Positions 1-11,400 of a stretch of 64,000 bases of DNA are shown here, piece after piece. Position numbers and translations under genes: made by a program. Under the pieces are notes generated by a model that saw only the letters and a program-made list of their open reading frames with translations, did not search any database and was not told the DNA's origin. Location: positions 215,219,982 through 215,283,981 of the forward strand of contig CP136063.1 of NCBI GenBank assembly GCA_032622095.1, read 5' to 3'. Source of the DNA: Siphonodentalium dalli. Lineage: Eukaryota > Mollusca > Scaphopoda > Gadilida > Siphonodentaliidae. Numbering within the stretch: position 1 is the first letter of the stretch; each line of letters opens with the position of its first letter.

Positions 1-2077
1 CATAAAAAATTTGATCCTCCAAAACGTGTTCGGACTTTATTGGGTTTCGTTAACCGAAATCCACCGTCATCAACCGTGTCATCTGCTCATTCTGCTGACA
101 ATGAATCTGGATCACACATCATCACAGTTCCAGTCCCAGAAGGCGAATTTGGTTCCGATTACTACAAAAAAGATTCATTGCGATACCTTCAGTGCAAGAG
201 AAAATTGGCAGAAATGATATGTTCCGATATCCAACCAGTTTCTGTCGTCAATGATCCCGGGTTTCTTAGTTATTCGCACACTCTGTACTCAAAATTAATT
301 GTTCCATTCAGGGATACAATGGACAGCGAAATAGACAAAACTGTGTGAGGTGAAAAAAAGCACATATTCATCAATGCTTTCAACAAAGTATCGAGTATTT
401 CTGTATCACGTTTGACATATGGACATCAAGAGGCATGCATTCTTACATTAGTCTGACTGTACATTTTATTTCGAATGCATGTGAGCTGACCAGTGTTCGA
501 CTTGGCGCCCTTCCGTTCCCTGGTGAACATTCAGCTGAAAGCATGTCTGATAAACTCACCGACATGTTAGAGATGTGGGAGTTGCCGAAGGAAAATCTTG
601 TTGCTATTACGTGTGACAACGTGAGTTCTAATATTAAATGCTGCCGAGATTGTTTGAAGATACCGATATGTCCATGTGTTGGACACGTTCTGAACTTGGC
701 TAAACATGATGGATCAAATGTGCGTGGTGTTTCAGAGGCAGTTGCACGATGTAGGAAAATTGTGGAACATTTTCGGAAGAGCAAGGTTGAGTTAGATCGA
801 CTTGAAGAACTGCAAACAAAAGACAATTTGAAGAAACTGCAATTGATTCAAGATGTACAGACACGTTGGAACTCCACCTACATGATGTTGAGTCGTCTAC
901 TGGAACTCAAAGAACTACTTAATTGTGACAATTGTGGTGGAACGTTTGCCACACAAGAATGCACCGGACCCCTATTATTTACCTACTGAAACTGAATGGG
1001 GTGTCGTGGAGCAGCTTGCACCAGTACTACGGCCGTTTTTCGATGCAACGGTATGGATGAGTTCCTCATCGTATGCCACGATTTCTGCTGTCGGACCTAC
1101 AATTGCTATGCTTGTGAAAACGCTGAGTGCTTCCTCAAGTGACCCTCCCACCATAAGAAATTTGAAGACTTGATAAAAGCCTTTTAGGCTTGTTGTCTAA
1201 TCCCCGTTTTGAATATTATTATTACTTATGTCAATTTGTTTGTATGTATTACATGTTCTGTTCGAAATTAAATATTGTTTACACCAAGAAATTTGAAAGA
1301 ACAGGCAAAGCTTAAAATGGACAAATACTTCGACAGAGATCAAGAGGAAACACAAGTGGATAAACGCACCTATCTAGATCCTCGCTTAAGAGCTTTCAAC
1401 CACAAACTTGAAGTTAGAACCAGAATCGAAAAGGAAGTAACGAAAGACTTGGAGAATCTGATTAAACAAATTTGTACCGAAAAGGAAAAAAAGAGGGGAT
1501 TGCCAACCGAGTGATCAATAAATTGGAGTGACAACGACCAGTGCAGAGAAGAGCTTCGGCAGATTGCTGGCATCAGTACTCGGAGCTAGCAGCACTGTCC
1601 AAACAGGAATCGATCACGCGCACATTGCTGTTACAGAAATTGTAAGATACAACGCCCTCCCATGTGCTGGAATAAACACAAATCCTCTATATAGATTGGT
1701 GGAAAATCCATCAAGAATCTCTTCCGAATCTATCCATTCTGGCTAGAAAGATGATGTGCGTTGTAGCCACAAGTGTTCCAAGTGAATGTCTATTCAGTAC
1801 CACTGGGGACATTATTTCTGCTATCCGTAATAGACTGTTGCCAGACACTGTGACAAAACTATCGTTCCTTCGTGACAACATTGGACCCAGTCACCTTCCG
1901 CAATACAAGCGAATTCGAGCATCGTGCTTATGTACAAGATGCAAAGACCTGATTCAAAATGAAGGTTTTGGAAGAGTTTCAAGTGTTAATGTGTATGTCA
2001 AGTTGTCAACTAACTCAACTTCTGAAACTAAATCAGTCTTGGTATTAAAAAAGTTGAACATTCTGAAAACATTTTAA
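1..2077 (+). pseudogene. hAT (ZBED-like) transposase, 5'-truncated by window edge and broken
   Basis: Relic of a hAT-superfamily transposase, the nuclear DDE enzyme that cuts and pastes its own element. Pieces follow the family order in shifting frames. 40-348 has an 'AEMICSDIQPVSVVNDPGF' block. About 423-989 has FDIWTSRGMHSY, then TCDNVSSNI, a CPCVGHVLNL block and VQTRWNSTYMML. 925-1173 continues with a TEWGVVEQLAPVL block. 1275-1514 has the YLDPRLRAF block. 1690-2077 has DWWKIHQESLPNLSILARK followed by ATSVPSECLFSTTGDI, the C-terminal dimerisation region. A stop and about 85 bp of AT-rich DNA separate the 1173 and 1275 pieces, and another shift lies just before 1697. The BED zinc finger expected upstream is off the left edge. 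Terminal repeats were not found. The family assignment is firm; the copy cannot encode an active enzyme. Confidence 0.87.
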
Positions 2078-2285
2078 ATTGGTTAGTATAAACCAAATGT
2101 TAATTTTTTTTAATTTGTTGGGAACAATACAAATGTTAAATTGTTGAACATTCTGAAAAAAGTTCAAATTTGTTAGAATAAACCATATGTTAATATGTCA
2201 ATCATTCTGAAAACATTTTCAAATTTGTTACTGTAAACCAAATGTTAAAATGTTAAGCATTCTGAAAACATTTTCAAAATATAAA
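2059..2285. repeat. AT-rich imperfect tandem repeat after the hAT relic
   Basis: The phrase CATTCTGAAAACATTTT recurs at 2059, 2149, 2203 and 2258, each time followed by an AAATTTGTTA...TAAACCAAATGTTAA stretch. Spacing is 90, 54 and 55 bp. The first copy overlaps the last transposase codons, so the array may have grown from the element's own 3' end. Confidence 0.7.
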
Positions 2286-3089
2286 AATTGCTTGTTTCGT
2301 TCTAAATTGTTTTTAGTAACTACTATCCCACACTGGCCAACACTATGTAGCACCCTATCAATGCGACAAACATGCAACTGAATGAGTATGGAACTATTTG
2401 TCATAATTCAATTCAATTCAAATTGTTTATTCACATAAACCACAATCGTGGTACAAATGGTGAAAAAGAATTACACAAATAAATTAAATTAGCGGCGTCC
2501 CTAACAGTGTAACATGGCATCAACTAATCAATTTGGATGGATATCGAATCGAGTATTCAGTTATAATTATCGAAGAAACATGCAAACCACATTACATAGC
2601 ACATACACAAGACAGTCACATTAATCCAATAGTAGTTGTACTTAGGTATATAACTGTAATTGTCAGGACTATACAATCAGCCATCACAATCTCCAAGACT
2701 CCAATATTAATGTAGTAGTCATATTAGTACACATTTGTATAATTGTCATCAGTATAGTTATTTCGTTTAAATTTCAATTTAATGAAAATAAGTATGATAC
2801 GAATCATGCATACGATCAGTTGAGTGCCATGTTAGATTGGTTATAACACATTCTGGACCTAGCTATATATATGTCCAATGGGCAATATACCTGCTCGAGA
2901 TGGTTACGCTGGTGACGTAAATTTTTCGGCAACTAAAGTCGGGTTTTTTAATGAGTGTAATGAGAAGTTAACATAACCATTTTGAGAGAATAATGTGCTA
3001 TTGAATGTATACATCAGCTGAAGAAGTCATATAGAGGTGATCAACTCAAAATCTGCAAAAGGACTGTCAACTCTCCTAATTTCGAGGTA
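2286..3089. other. No gene seen; AATTC-rich retroelement-tail-like stretch
   Basis: At 2407-2432 the sequence reads as repeated AATTC followed by AAATTGTTTATTCAC, which looks like the 3' tail of a short retroelement in reverse orientation. A related AATTC run occurs at 57089-57110. The rest is AT-rich with no supported coding region. The last 200 bp lead into the LINE ORF1 at 3090 and could be its 5' UTR. Confidence 0.4.
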
Positions 3090-4334
3090 ATGGCAACTCA
3101 ACAACACACAAAAGGTGACTCAACAACTACAGTTGTAATCCCTGATCCCACCTCAGATGACCCCATGAATGAAACTAACAATACTATGAATGAAAGTAGC
3201 AGTGTAAAAAGGAAAAAAGCTTCGCCATTCGAACTGCGCTCACTAAGACACAGGGGCTCTGTAGAGGATCTAAGCGCCTGTAACTACCTCAGCGAGTTTG
3301 ATTACGACAGTGATCAAACATTGACCTTATCACAGGGAAAATCCCGCACACGTAGGCAAGCTAAGGCAGCCCCAGCTAAAAATCCAAAAAAGTCCACGTC
3401 ATTAGCTGATTTAGTTGAGTCAGCTGTCGAATCAGCCCTACAGTCAGACTCCTTCATAGAACGCTGTAGTGAAAAGCTCCTCCCAACACTAGAACAACAT
3501 GTTACAAAAGGGATCCAGGCAGACCTAGTCCAGCTAGTCAACTCAGGGGTTAAAAGAGCTGTGAACGAGGTACTTTCAACCTTACCAGAGACTGTGGAAA
3601 AGGCCGTGAAAAGTGCTATCCAGTCGACCACAGGGACAGTCACAAAACTCCAATCCGACGTTAATGAACTAAAGTCCGCCAACACTGCGTTACTCAAAAG
3701 GATAAAGGAAATCGAAGCCACTCAAAAATCCACAGCCGATACCGTTGAAGATAATGAACAACATGGGCGTCAACTCAATCTGAGGTTTCTCAACTTCCCC
3801 ATTAACAGTGACGAGTCTGATATATACAAACTTCCAACCAGCAACATGGTAAGAGCCTTCTGTAAGAAGTTCTTCTCAATTGATGTCCATCCTTCAGACA
3901 TAGTCAACTCACACCCTCTTGGAAGAGCCCGGGAGTACACTTATAATCGACGTTCCAATAAACCACAAGGTGAAGCCACACCAAACTCAACCGAACTTAA
4001 TCAACCAAGCTCCAACCTAACCGTGATAAACATAATTGTTAGATTCACTTACTTCCCAGTCAAGGATGCCATTTTCCGGTCCAAGAGGTTTCTCAAAGGG
4101 AAATCGTCAGTCCTAATCTGCGAAGACCTGACTCAAAAACGACAGGGATTGATTAAATCCTTGAGTAGCTTAAAGTTTGTGGACAAAAAGGTCGATTCTT
4201 ATTGGACGATAAAAGGCAAAATCTTCTTCAAGATCCACAAGGAAGGCCTCAGACACCAACTTGATGTAACTATGCCACCTGAACCACAGATTCGATCTGC
4301 AGCCATCAAAGAATCAGGTGGAGTCAACAGGTGA
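3090..4334 (+). CDS. LINE ORF1-like nucleic-acid-binding protein
   Basis: An intact 414-residue reading frame resembling the ORF1 protein of L1-type and some CR1/L2-type retrotransposons. That protein trimerises, coats the element RNA and acts as a chaperone. Residues 1-100 are polar and probably disordered. Residues 104-225 are helical and end in a heptad-like stretch, TKLQSDVNELKSANTALLKR, suggesting a coiled coil. An RRM-like strand, RQLNLRFLNFP, begins near residue 227. A C-terminal domain near 333-390 has GKSSVLICEDLTQKRQ and WTIKGKIFFKIH. The start follows an AT-rich leader and is the first Met of the frame. No reverse transcriptase follows directly; the nearest ORF2 starts 4.1 kb downstream behind tandem repeats. 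It may be an ORF1-only (half-LINE) copy or the 5' part of a disrupted element. Confidence 0.8.
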   Translation: MATQQHTKGDSTTTVVIPDPTSDDPMNETNNTMNESSSVKRKKASPFELRSLRHRGSVEDLSACNYLSEFDYDSDQTLTLSQGKSRTRRQAKAAPAKNPKKSTSLADLVESAVESALQSDSFIERCSEKLLPTLEQHVTKGIQADLVQLVNSGVKRAVNEVLSTLPETVEKAVKSAIQSTTGTVTKLQSDVNELKSANTALLKRIKEIEATQKSTADTVEDNEQHGRQLNLRFLNFPINSDESDIYKLPTSNMVRAFCKKFFSIDVHPSDIVNSHPLGRAREYTYNRRSNKPQGEATPNSTELNQPSSNLTVINIIVRFTYFPVKDAIFRSKRFLKGKSSVLICEDLTQKRQGLIKSLSSLKFVDKKVDSYWTIKGKIFFKIHKEGLRHQLDVTMPPEPQIRSAAIKESGGVNR

Positions 4335-5006
4335 ACTGAACCTGACATTGTACACAAACCCATCCATCCATCGGCCCTGGTGAGGATTGCTAAAATACCG
4401 ATATAGACTGTACCAGTAATCTGGTATAGTTGTAGTGGTGTTTTGGTAATTTTCCCCAGGGACCTGTGAACTGTACGGTACTTGTCAGACGTATAATTAT
4501 GCTTTATGATTTAGAAGTATATTTATAAATCTAATAATGTATATAATCATATATATATATAATGATAACCCATTACGATGCGCTGAATCAAACTGGAGAT
4601 ATCTATATCTGTATACCATAATTATATTTTCTAATTAATGTGACCGAAAACAAGAAATTTTTATTTTTCTTAATTTCTTTTTCCTTATCCCTTGTAAATG
4701 TATAATTCGATAAAGAGAGACAGTTATCGATATTATATTGTGTTATTTATCACCATGAAACAGTATACAGAATTTGTTAATGATAAGCAACTCCATGATG
4801 CCAGTGCGATTCAGCTAATACCAAATTAGTTAAAAGTACCAAGTACTCTGGGCTGTTGGGTCACCAAAATACATATCTATATAAGCATATTAAACAAGAA
4901 ACCTGATTAGCGATACACAACCCAGTAGTAAAATAATAAATAAATAAATTTAAAAGATACAACAAAACAAAATTCGCCCCAAATCTTGAATGCTCTTCCT
5001 GCAAGT

Positions 5007-5007
<1 letters not shown>
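4335..5007. other. 3' flank of ORF1; no gene seen
   Basis: AT-rich sequence with a short CATC run near 4363 and several ATATAT stretches. An AATAAATAAATAAA run near 4936-4950 could be a retroelement poly-A region or signal. No reading frame is supported. Confidence 0.35.

Positions 5008-5051
<44 letters not shown>
5008..5051. repeat. Poly-C tract, 44 bp
   Basis: An uninterrupted run of 44 C on the + strand (G-run on the other). It is the longest of about a dozen G/C homopolymers in the window. The proline-rich frame crossing it is an artefact of the run. Confidence 0.95.
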
Positions 5052-5053
<2 letters not shown>

Positions 5054-5438
5054 GAATCACAAAGCTGGTGTTAACGCTTCAATGCCATTTATATTATGCA
5101 TGAAGACTGGAGTTTTCAGAACTTCACCGCAGGATCATTCTATAATGCTAGGTCATATTAAACCAAAATACATATTTATAGTTATTAATAACATTGATAG
5201 CAGACCCAGCACCCAGAGTGTGAAGATGCATCATCTCCATAAAAAATGCCTCATATTGCATTCAGTGTTGAGTTTTTAGTGCCATAAATAAACTAACTGT
5301 TACATCCGAGTCTGAACAAGCCAGGCCACATCTAATACGAATATCCCTACAGGCTACAAGCAAGCAAAGCCACCTTTTTATGGCGGACGTAGTCAGAAAA
5401 TGAATAAAACTTTAATAAATAAAAATTCTCTTTTGCAT
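5052..5438. other. No gene or repeat recognised
   Basis: AT-rich unique-looking sequence between the poly-C tract and the 128-bp array. Nothing supportable was seen. Confidence 0.4.
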
Positions 5439-6226
5439 CCCCAACACACTGAATCCTAAGACTAACCACATAAACAAATAAATATATAAAATAAAATAAT
5501 TATTTTATGCCGAGTAAATAAAATAAAGAAAAAAAATCGTGCCTATGAACATGTCGGCATACGTCGGCCCCAACACACTGAATCCTAAGACTAACCACAT
5601 AAACAAATAAATAAATAAAATAAAATATTTATTTTATGTCGAGTAAATAAAATAAAGTAAAAAATCGTGCTTATGAACATGTCGGCATACGTCGGCCCCA
5701 ACACACTGAATCCTAAGACTAACCACATAAACAAATAAATAAATAAAATAAAATATTTGTTTTATGCCGAGTGAATAAAATAAAGAAAAAAATCGTGCCT
5801 ATGAACATGTCGGCATACGTCGGCCCCAACACACTGAATCCTAAGACTAACCACATAAACAAATAAATAAATAAAATAAAATAATTATTTTATGCCGAGT
5901 AAATAAAATAAAGAAAAAAATCGTGCCTATGAACATGTCGGCATACGTCGGCCCCAACACACTGAATCCTAAGACTAACCACATAAACAAATAAATAAAT
6001 AAAATAAAATATTTATTTTATGTCGAGTAAATAAAATAAAGTAAAAAATCGTGCTTATGAACATGTCGGCATACGTCGGCCCCAACACACTGAATCCTAA
6101 GACTAACCACATAAACAAATAAATAAATAAAATAAATTATTTGTTTTATGCGGAGTGAATAAAATAAAGGAAAAATCGTGCTTACGAACATACATGTATG
6201 TCGGCATACCCCCCCCCCCCCCCCCC
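5439..6226. repeat. 128-bp tandem array, 6 copies, capped by poly-C
   Basis: Units begin with CCCCAACACACTGAATCC at 5439, 5568, 5696, 5824, 5952 and 6080, a period of 128-129 bp. Each holds an AAATAAATAAAATAAAAT block, TTATGCCGAGTAAATAAAAT and ATGTCGGCATACGTCGG. Copies differ by a few substitutions, and two variants (ATTTATTTTATGTCG and AATTATTTTATGCCG) recur, so blocks were copied together. The sixth unit runs into an 18-C tract (6209-6226) exactly where the next CCCC would start. Confidence 0.95.
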
Positions 6227-7740
6227 ACCCAGCTTGTCAACATCTACTAGTAGTGCCTGGTTTTATGTTCAGACTCAAATGTATTATTCTACACTCACAG
6301 TTACCTTGCCATCTCAATAATTCCAATTATTAAAATTATTATCGGCAATTTATCGCACTACTTATGTTTATATAGAACACTGTTCATGTACAATTATGTA
6401 TGTATCTAGATAGTACTTCGCACAATATTATGTTAAGTTATTCATTTATTTGTGACATGTGCAGGAACGTGGCTGATTGTCCCCATTATACAATGAATGT
6501 CTTACCAAGAAATAATCGAGTGATTCTCCCCACCCACCACTGAGTCGAAGAAATTTCTCAATAACACAATTTTCCCAGGGTCAAGAAATACTCAAACAAC
6601 AATGGTGTTATTGGCCACCCACCTTTCCAAATAGCCACGTCCCTGCACTTGCACACACATACATACAATCATGCACCAATATGCTATGTCTCAATGCAAA
6701 ATTTGATTATATACCACTAACGACAGTCGCAGAAATCCGGACACCTGCCATGGATCACCCCCCCCCCCCCAATAATTAATAAATAATAACTATCTAAATT
6801 ATCAGACAAACAAGAGTCAACTCGTCCAAAAGTAACTAATTAAAATATATAGCAATACCCGGTGGCGTGTTCCCCACTGTCATGGCAGGTGCCCGAAATT
6901 TCTAGCGACTGTGTTACCACAAAATCATTGCCGAATGTATCAAAACTGCCTTTAAAGAAATGTACTATATGCACAAAACCCTCGAATGCAGAACTAAAAC
7001 CCAGAAAAGTCACATTAACAAACCTCGCATTTCGTAATAATCCACTGGAGTCAAAACACAATTAACTAGTCTAGTCGTCCTCCAGGACATTTGATTTATG
7101 ACCAGTGATTTTCGACACCAAAGTTTACGGAGTTTCCATTTAAATATTCAGGGATGTGCAGATATCCGCAAGACTGCAACTTCAAACAAAAACCCACAAT
7201 TTCATTGATTTATTGTCTTTCTAAGTACGCTGTCTCTCATATATACCTATCACTATAATTTCCACCGAAAATGGGAAGTTAATATAAGCTAGACTTGAAA
7301 TTGTTATATCTAAAGCATCCCTCGGTAAGGACGATCCCAAATTATCAACATCTGCAAAAATTGCGATACACGTGGGGGATTCCCCTCGCCAGTGCGCGGA
7401 GTGGTAGAATCTATTAATTTTAGGAGTACAGCCTGTCCTCAATACGGATTTAAATCATCTTCACGACCACGGTGATCACCAAAACGCTTAAAATTGAACA
7501 CTATATAGACATAAGTTATAAATAAAACAAAGGTTATATATCTAGAGAACAAAACTCGTTAAACGACCTCGGTATAGTCAATAAACATCCCTCCTTCATA
7601 ATAAGTCCGTCCTTTCTACCTTCGCCGACGTTTTCAACATGCGGGAGTTGACAACTGTGTTACTGTGTCACACACCGAATCGGTCATAATTGAATGTGAA
7701 GAAATGGCCTTCTCTCAGGTTTTATGCTTGTGTCAATATA
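6227..7740. other. No gene seen; one 13-bp C tract
   Basis: AT-rich DNA with a C tract at 6758-6770. Short frames such as 6862-7065 (+) and 7221-7442 (-) overlap each other on opposite strands and show no recognisable domain. No splice-supported exon was found. Confidence 0.4.
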
Positions 7741-7750
7741 TTGCGGGGTT

Positions 7751-8102
7751 GGGGGGGGGGGGGGGGGTGACGCGCGGTGGATGGGTCATGGTCGGATTTG
7801 GATAGTCGTGGGAAGGTGTTGGATTTGCGCGGCGATTCGAATATTGTAGCTGCTATGCACTGAGCTGCTAATACCTTATTTGCGTGATATTTATCAATTG
7901 TATGGCCAATTGAAGCAAATATATACTTTAATCGGTGCACATGTACTGGTATGAAGGACTGGCATGTCACCACAAACTCAGGCTCGTCTTTCAAATGGGT
8001 GGCAGCTACAATGTCCGAGGCGTCGTGCGGGTCTGGCATTGTCTCGTGGTTGTTTTGGTCTGATTGTGATCTGTCTGCCGCGCGTTGCCCCCCCCCCCCC
8101 CC
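7751..8102. repeat. Segment bounded by G17 and C15 tracts in inverted arrangement
   Basis: A G17 tract (7751-7767) followed by TGACGCGCGG, and CCGCGCGTTG followed by a C15 tract (8088-8102), form an imperfect inverted pair around about 350 bp. It may be a small foldback element or two independent tracts. The frame through it on the minus strand owes its Gly and Pro runs to the tracts. Confidence 0.5.
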
Positions 8103-8407
8103 GCCCAACCGCAAACTATAAAGTAAACATTGTTCTTATAACTCCCTTCGATTACAGATCATATAGGATTGCACAATACTTTTATTAAGCACTGTTAAAA
8201 TAATATTATTCATAATCATCCCGACTGATATATAGTTGCCTCATTCCACCCACGATGACGCACACGTCTACGTCAAAACGTGTGTCAACACCTACATTTA
8301 CTATTCTACTCACATATGTTCTTGTTTATATTTGCAGCGACTGTAAACTGTACGTTTTGTGGCAATGGCAGTGGCGGGAAACCCACTCTGGAATTATCAT
8401 TTTACAT

Positions 8408-8499
8408 AGGTCCCTATTGGAATCACATGACATTAACCCTTTGAACACAATCTCCCATGGGAGTTGAACTAACTACGTGGAGAATAACAATAGGGACCT
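8408..8499 (+). promoter_or_regulatory. Inverted repeat and 12-bp palindrome around the ORF2 start codon
   Basis: AGGTCCCTATTG (8408-8419) is exactly complementary to CAATAGGGACCT (8488-8499). Between them the perfect palindrome CTCCCATGGGAG (8452-8463) contains the ATG of the LINE ORF2 at 8457. In the element RNA this could place the start codon inside a stem-loop. Function is inferred from geometry only. Confidence 0.55.
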
Positions 8500-11400
8500 T
8501 CCAATTTTCTAGACGAAACGGTTCACAGAAAACGCCATCGCTCCCCAAATGTCGTATCATTAAACTCGCTTTCGGGATTAGCTCAATTAGATTAATATTA
8601 CTATTAACAACACTCTTGGTATGCAGCGGTTCCCTAGAATTGAACCCCGGCCCTGATAATGGCCAGGTCCACTCAGACAATCACTCCGTCTCTATTTTCC
8701 ACTTGAACATACGAAGTATCCGAAATAAACTGTTTAAAATATTCGATGAAATCGACGACCATGATATATTATGTTTCACCGAAACCCACATTGACGCAAC
8801 ATTTCCAACAACGAACATACAGCTAGAAGGGTTCTCCGATCCAGTAAGACATGACGGTTCGAGCTACGGGGGAGGTATTGCCGTTTATTTCGCAAATCAC
8901 CTGATCTTCGAACGTATGCCCTCTCTCGAATTCGATGACTCAGTCCTGTGGTTCAAACTGAGGTGCAGATCTTCAAACTATCTTTTATGTGTGTCATATC
9001 GCTCTGACCAATTCTGTCACGAGCGATACTGGGAACTACTTGATCAGTCTATAGCGGATGCACTAGATCTTAATATACCCATGGTTGTAACTGGTGACTT
9101 TAATTCTAATGCCTTGGACCCATCCTCAAAAATCAATGAAATAATTTCCTACTATAGCCTTCGGGACATCATTAAAACTCCAACCAGAGTTACATCGACA
9201 ACATCGACACTTCTCGACCCCATCATAGTGAACAGCACTGTCACATCATGTGAATCAGAAGTGATTGACTTCGGCAGATCTATCTCAGATCACTATGCGG
9301 TAATAGCATATTTGAAATACGAGTATAGCAGTAATGGTCCATTTTCTCGATTGGTCAGAAACTACGAAAAAGGCAATTATGAACAAGCAATGGAACTCAT
9401 CCGCGACCCAGAATGGTTACGCTCAATTGAAATAGCCCCAAATATTGACACAGCGACTGAAATTTTTACTTCGAAATTCCTTGAAATTATGGACCAAACT
9501 GTTCCTCAATCTAAAATATTGATCAGGCCCAAAGACAAACATTGGTTCACATCAGAATTACGATCGATGATTCGAAGAAGAGACAGGCTACGTAAGATTG
9601 CGATAAAATCCAAAAAGGACATAGACTGGGCGAAATTCAAAAAAGTTCGAAACACGGTCAACAATATGAAAAAGTACGCAAGGGCCCAATACGAGGAACA
9701 TCTCCAGAATACTGTCAAAGACCAACCTTCCCCAAAATATTTTTGGCATAGCATCAACGAAATTATGCAAAACAAACATAAAGACGCTATCCCCCCTCTC
9801 ATTGATTATGATGGCAATCTTGAAACTGACGATCAAACCAAAGCATCGATGCTTAATAATGCCTTCATTGCTAACTCATTCCTCGACGATTCCTCTTACA
9901 ATCTACCGGTGTTCACAAAAAAATGTAATGATACGATAACTGAAATTGACTTCACTCTCGACGACATCACTTCGGCAATTGCGAGTATGAAACCAAACAA
10001 AGCGTCAGGCCATGACGGCATCACAGTTAGAATGCTGCAGAAAACAAGCCCAGCTATTGCCATACCTCTCAGAATTCTATTTAAGAAATCTCTTGAATCG
10101 TGCGCATTTCCTAATAAATGGAAACAAGCAAATGTCATTCCTATTTATAAGAAAAACGACAGATCCAACTGCAAAAACTATCGCCCAATATCTCTACTTC
10201 CATGCGTCAGCAAGCTCTTGGAGAAAATAGTACTGAAATATTTATCCGCTTATTTCAGTAAGAACAATATACTATTCCAATACCAATCAGGATTTGTATC
10301 AGGCCACAGTACCACTTTTCAGCTACTTGAGATATACCACACCCTGTGCCAGGCACTCGATGAGAAGTTAAATACGTCTGCAATTTTCTGCGATATTTCC
10401 AAAGCATTTGAGAGAGTCTGGCACAGGGGGTTGTTATTCAAGTTGGAGCAAAACGGAGTAACCGGGAATATACACAAATGGATACACAGTTATCTCTCTA
10501 ATAGATCACAGTGCGTTCAAATAGGAATTACATTCTCTGACTATCAGACGATATCGGCAGGTGTTCCACAAGGATCTATCCTCGGACCCTTTCTATTTTT
10601 GACTTACATTAACGACCTCGCAACAACGATCCAATCACCCACTCGAATGTACGCGGATGATACTTGCTTCTTTACTGCCCAAACATCACCCGATGATTGT
10701 GCTCGCGAACTCTATGATGACCTTGAAAGAGTGAATCGCTGGTCAAAACAATGGATGGTAACCTTTAATGCAGAAAAAACAAAGTCTATGGTATTTTCAC
10801 TGACCCCCTCTGACGATTCCCTCGATTTAGATCTCGACAACGATGCGATTCAACAAGTAACTCTTCACACCCATCTTGGCGTTTCTATCCAATCAAATCT
10901 ACATTGGGACACCCAAATAAATACTATTTGCAAAAGAGTTGCCAGTAGATTGTCACAACTCAGGAAGATCAAATTCCAAGTAAACCGACAGACGATCGAG
11001 ATAATGTTCAAAACATATATACTCCCAATAATGGAATATGGTGACATAATTTGGGATAACGCCCCTGACTGCTTACTCCAAAAGCTCGACCGTCTATATA
11101 TCGACGGTGGTAGAATAATAACTGGCCTGACCCGATCTGCCTCAGAAGCGAGAGTACTGGGTGAACTTGGATGGCCTCCCCTCAACGAAAGACGTAAATT
11201 ACATAAAATGCGCATGTGGCATAAAATATTGGACAATAAGGCCCCTCCCTTCATAACGAAACTTTTGCCTCTTACCGTTGGGGAATCATGTAGATACCCA
11301 ATTAGAAATCCGTTACGATACGTCAACTACTCCACGAACACAACTCACTTTAAATCAAGTTTCCTCCCAACTATGATTGCTGAATGGAATGTATCGTGCA

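Noticed and set aside
4986-5279. 97-codon frame with a proline run
   Set aside because: Created by the 44-C homopolymer.
5439-6209. Could the regular arrays (128 bp here, 64 bp at 49821) be CRISPR?
   Set aside because: The whole unit is repeated with no unique spacers, no cas genes occur, and the DNA is eukaryotic.
7722-8114. 130-codon minus-strand frame with Gly and Pro runs
   Set aside because: Both runs come from the G17 and C15 tracts, and no domain is visible between them.
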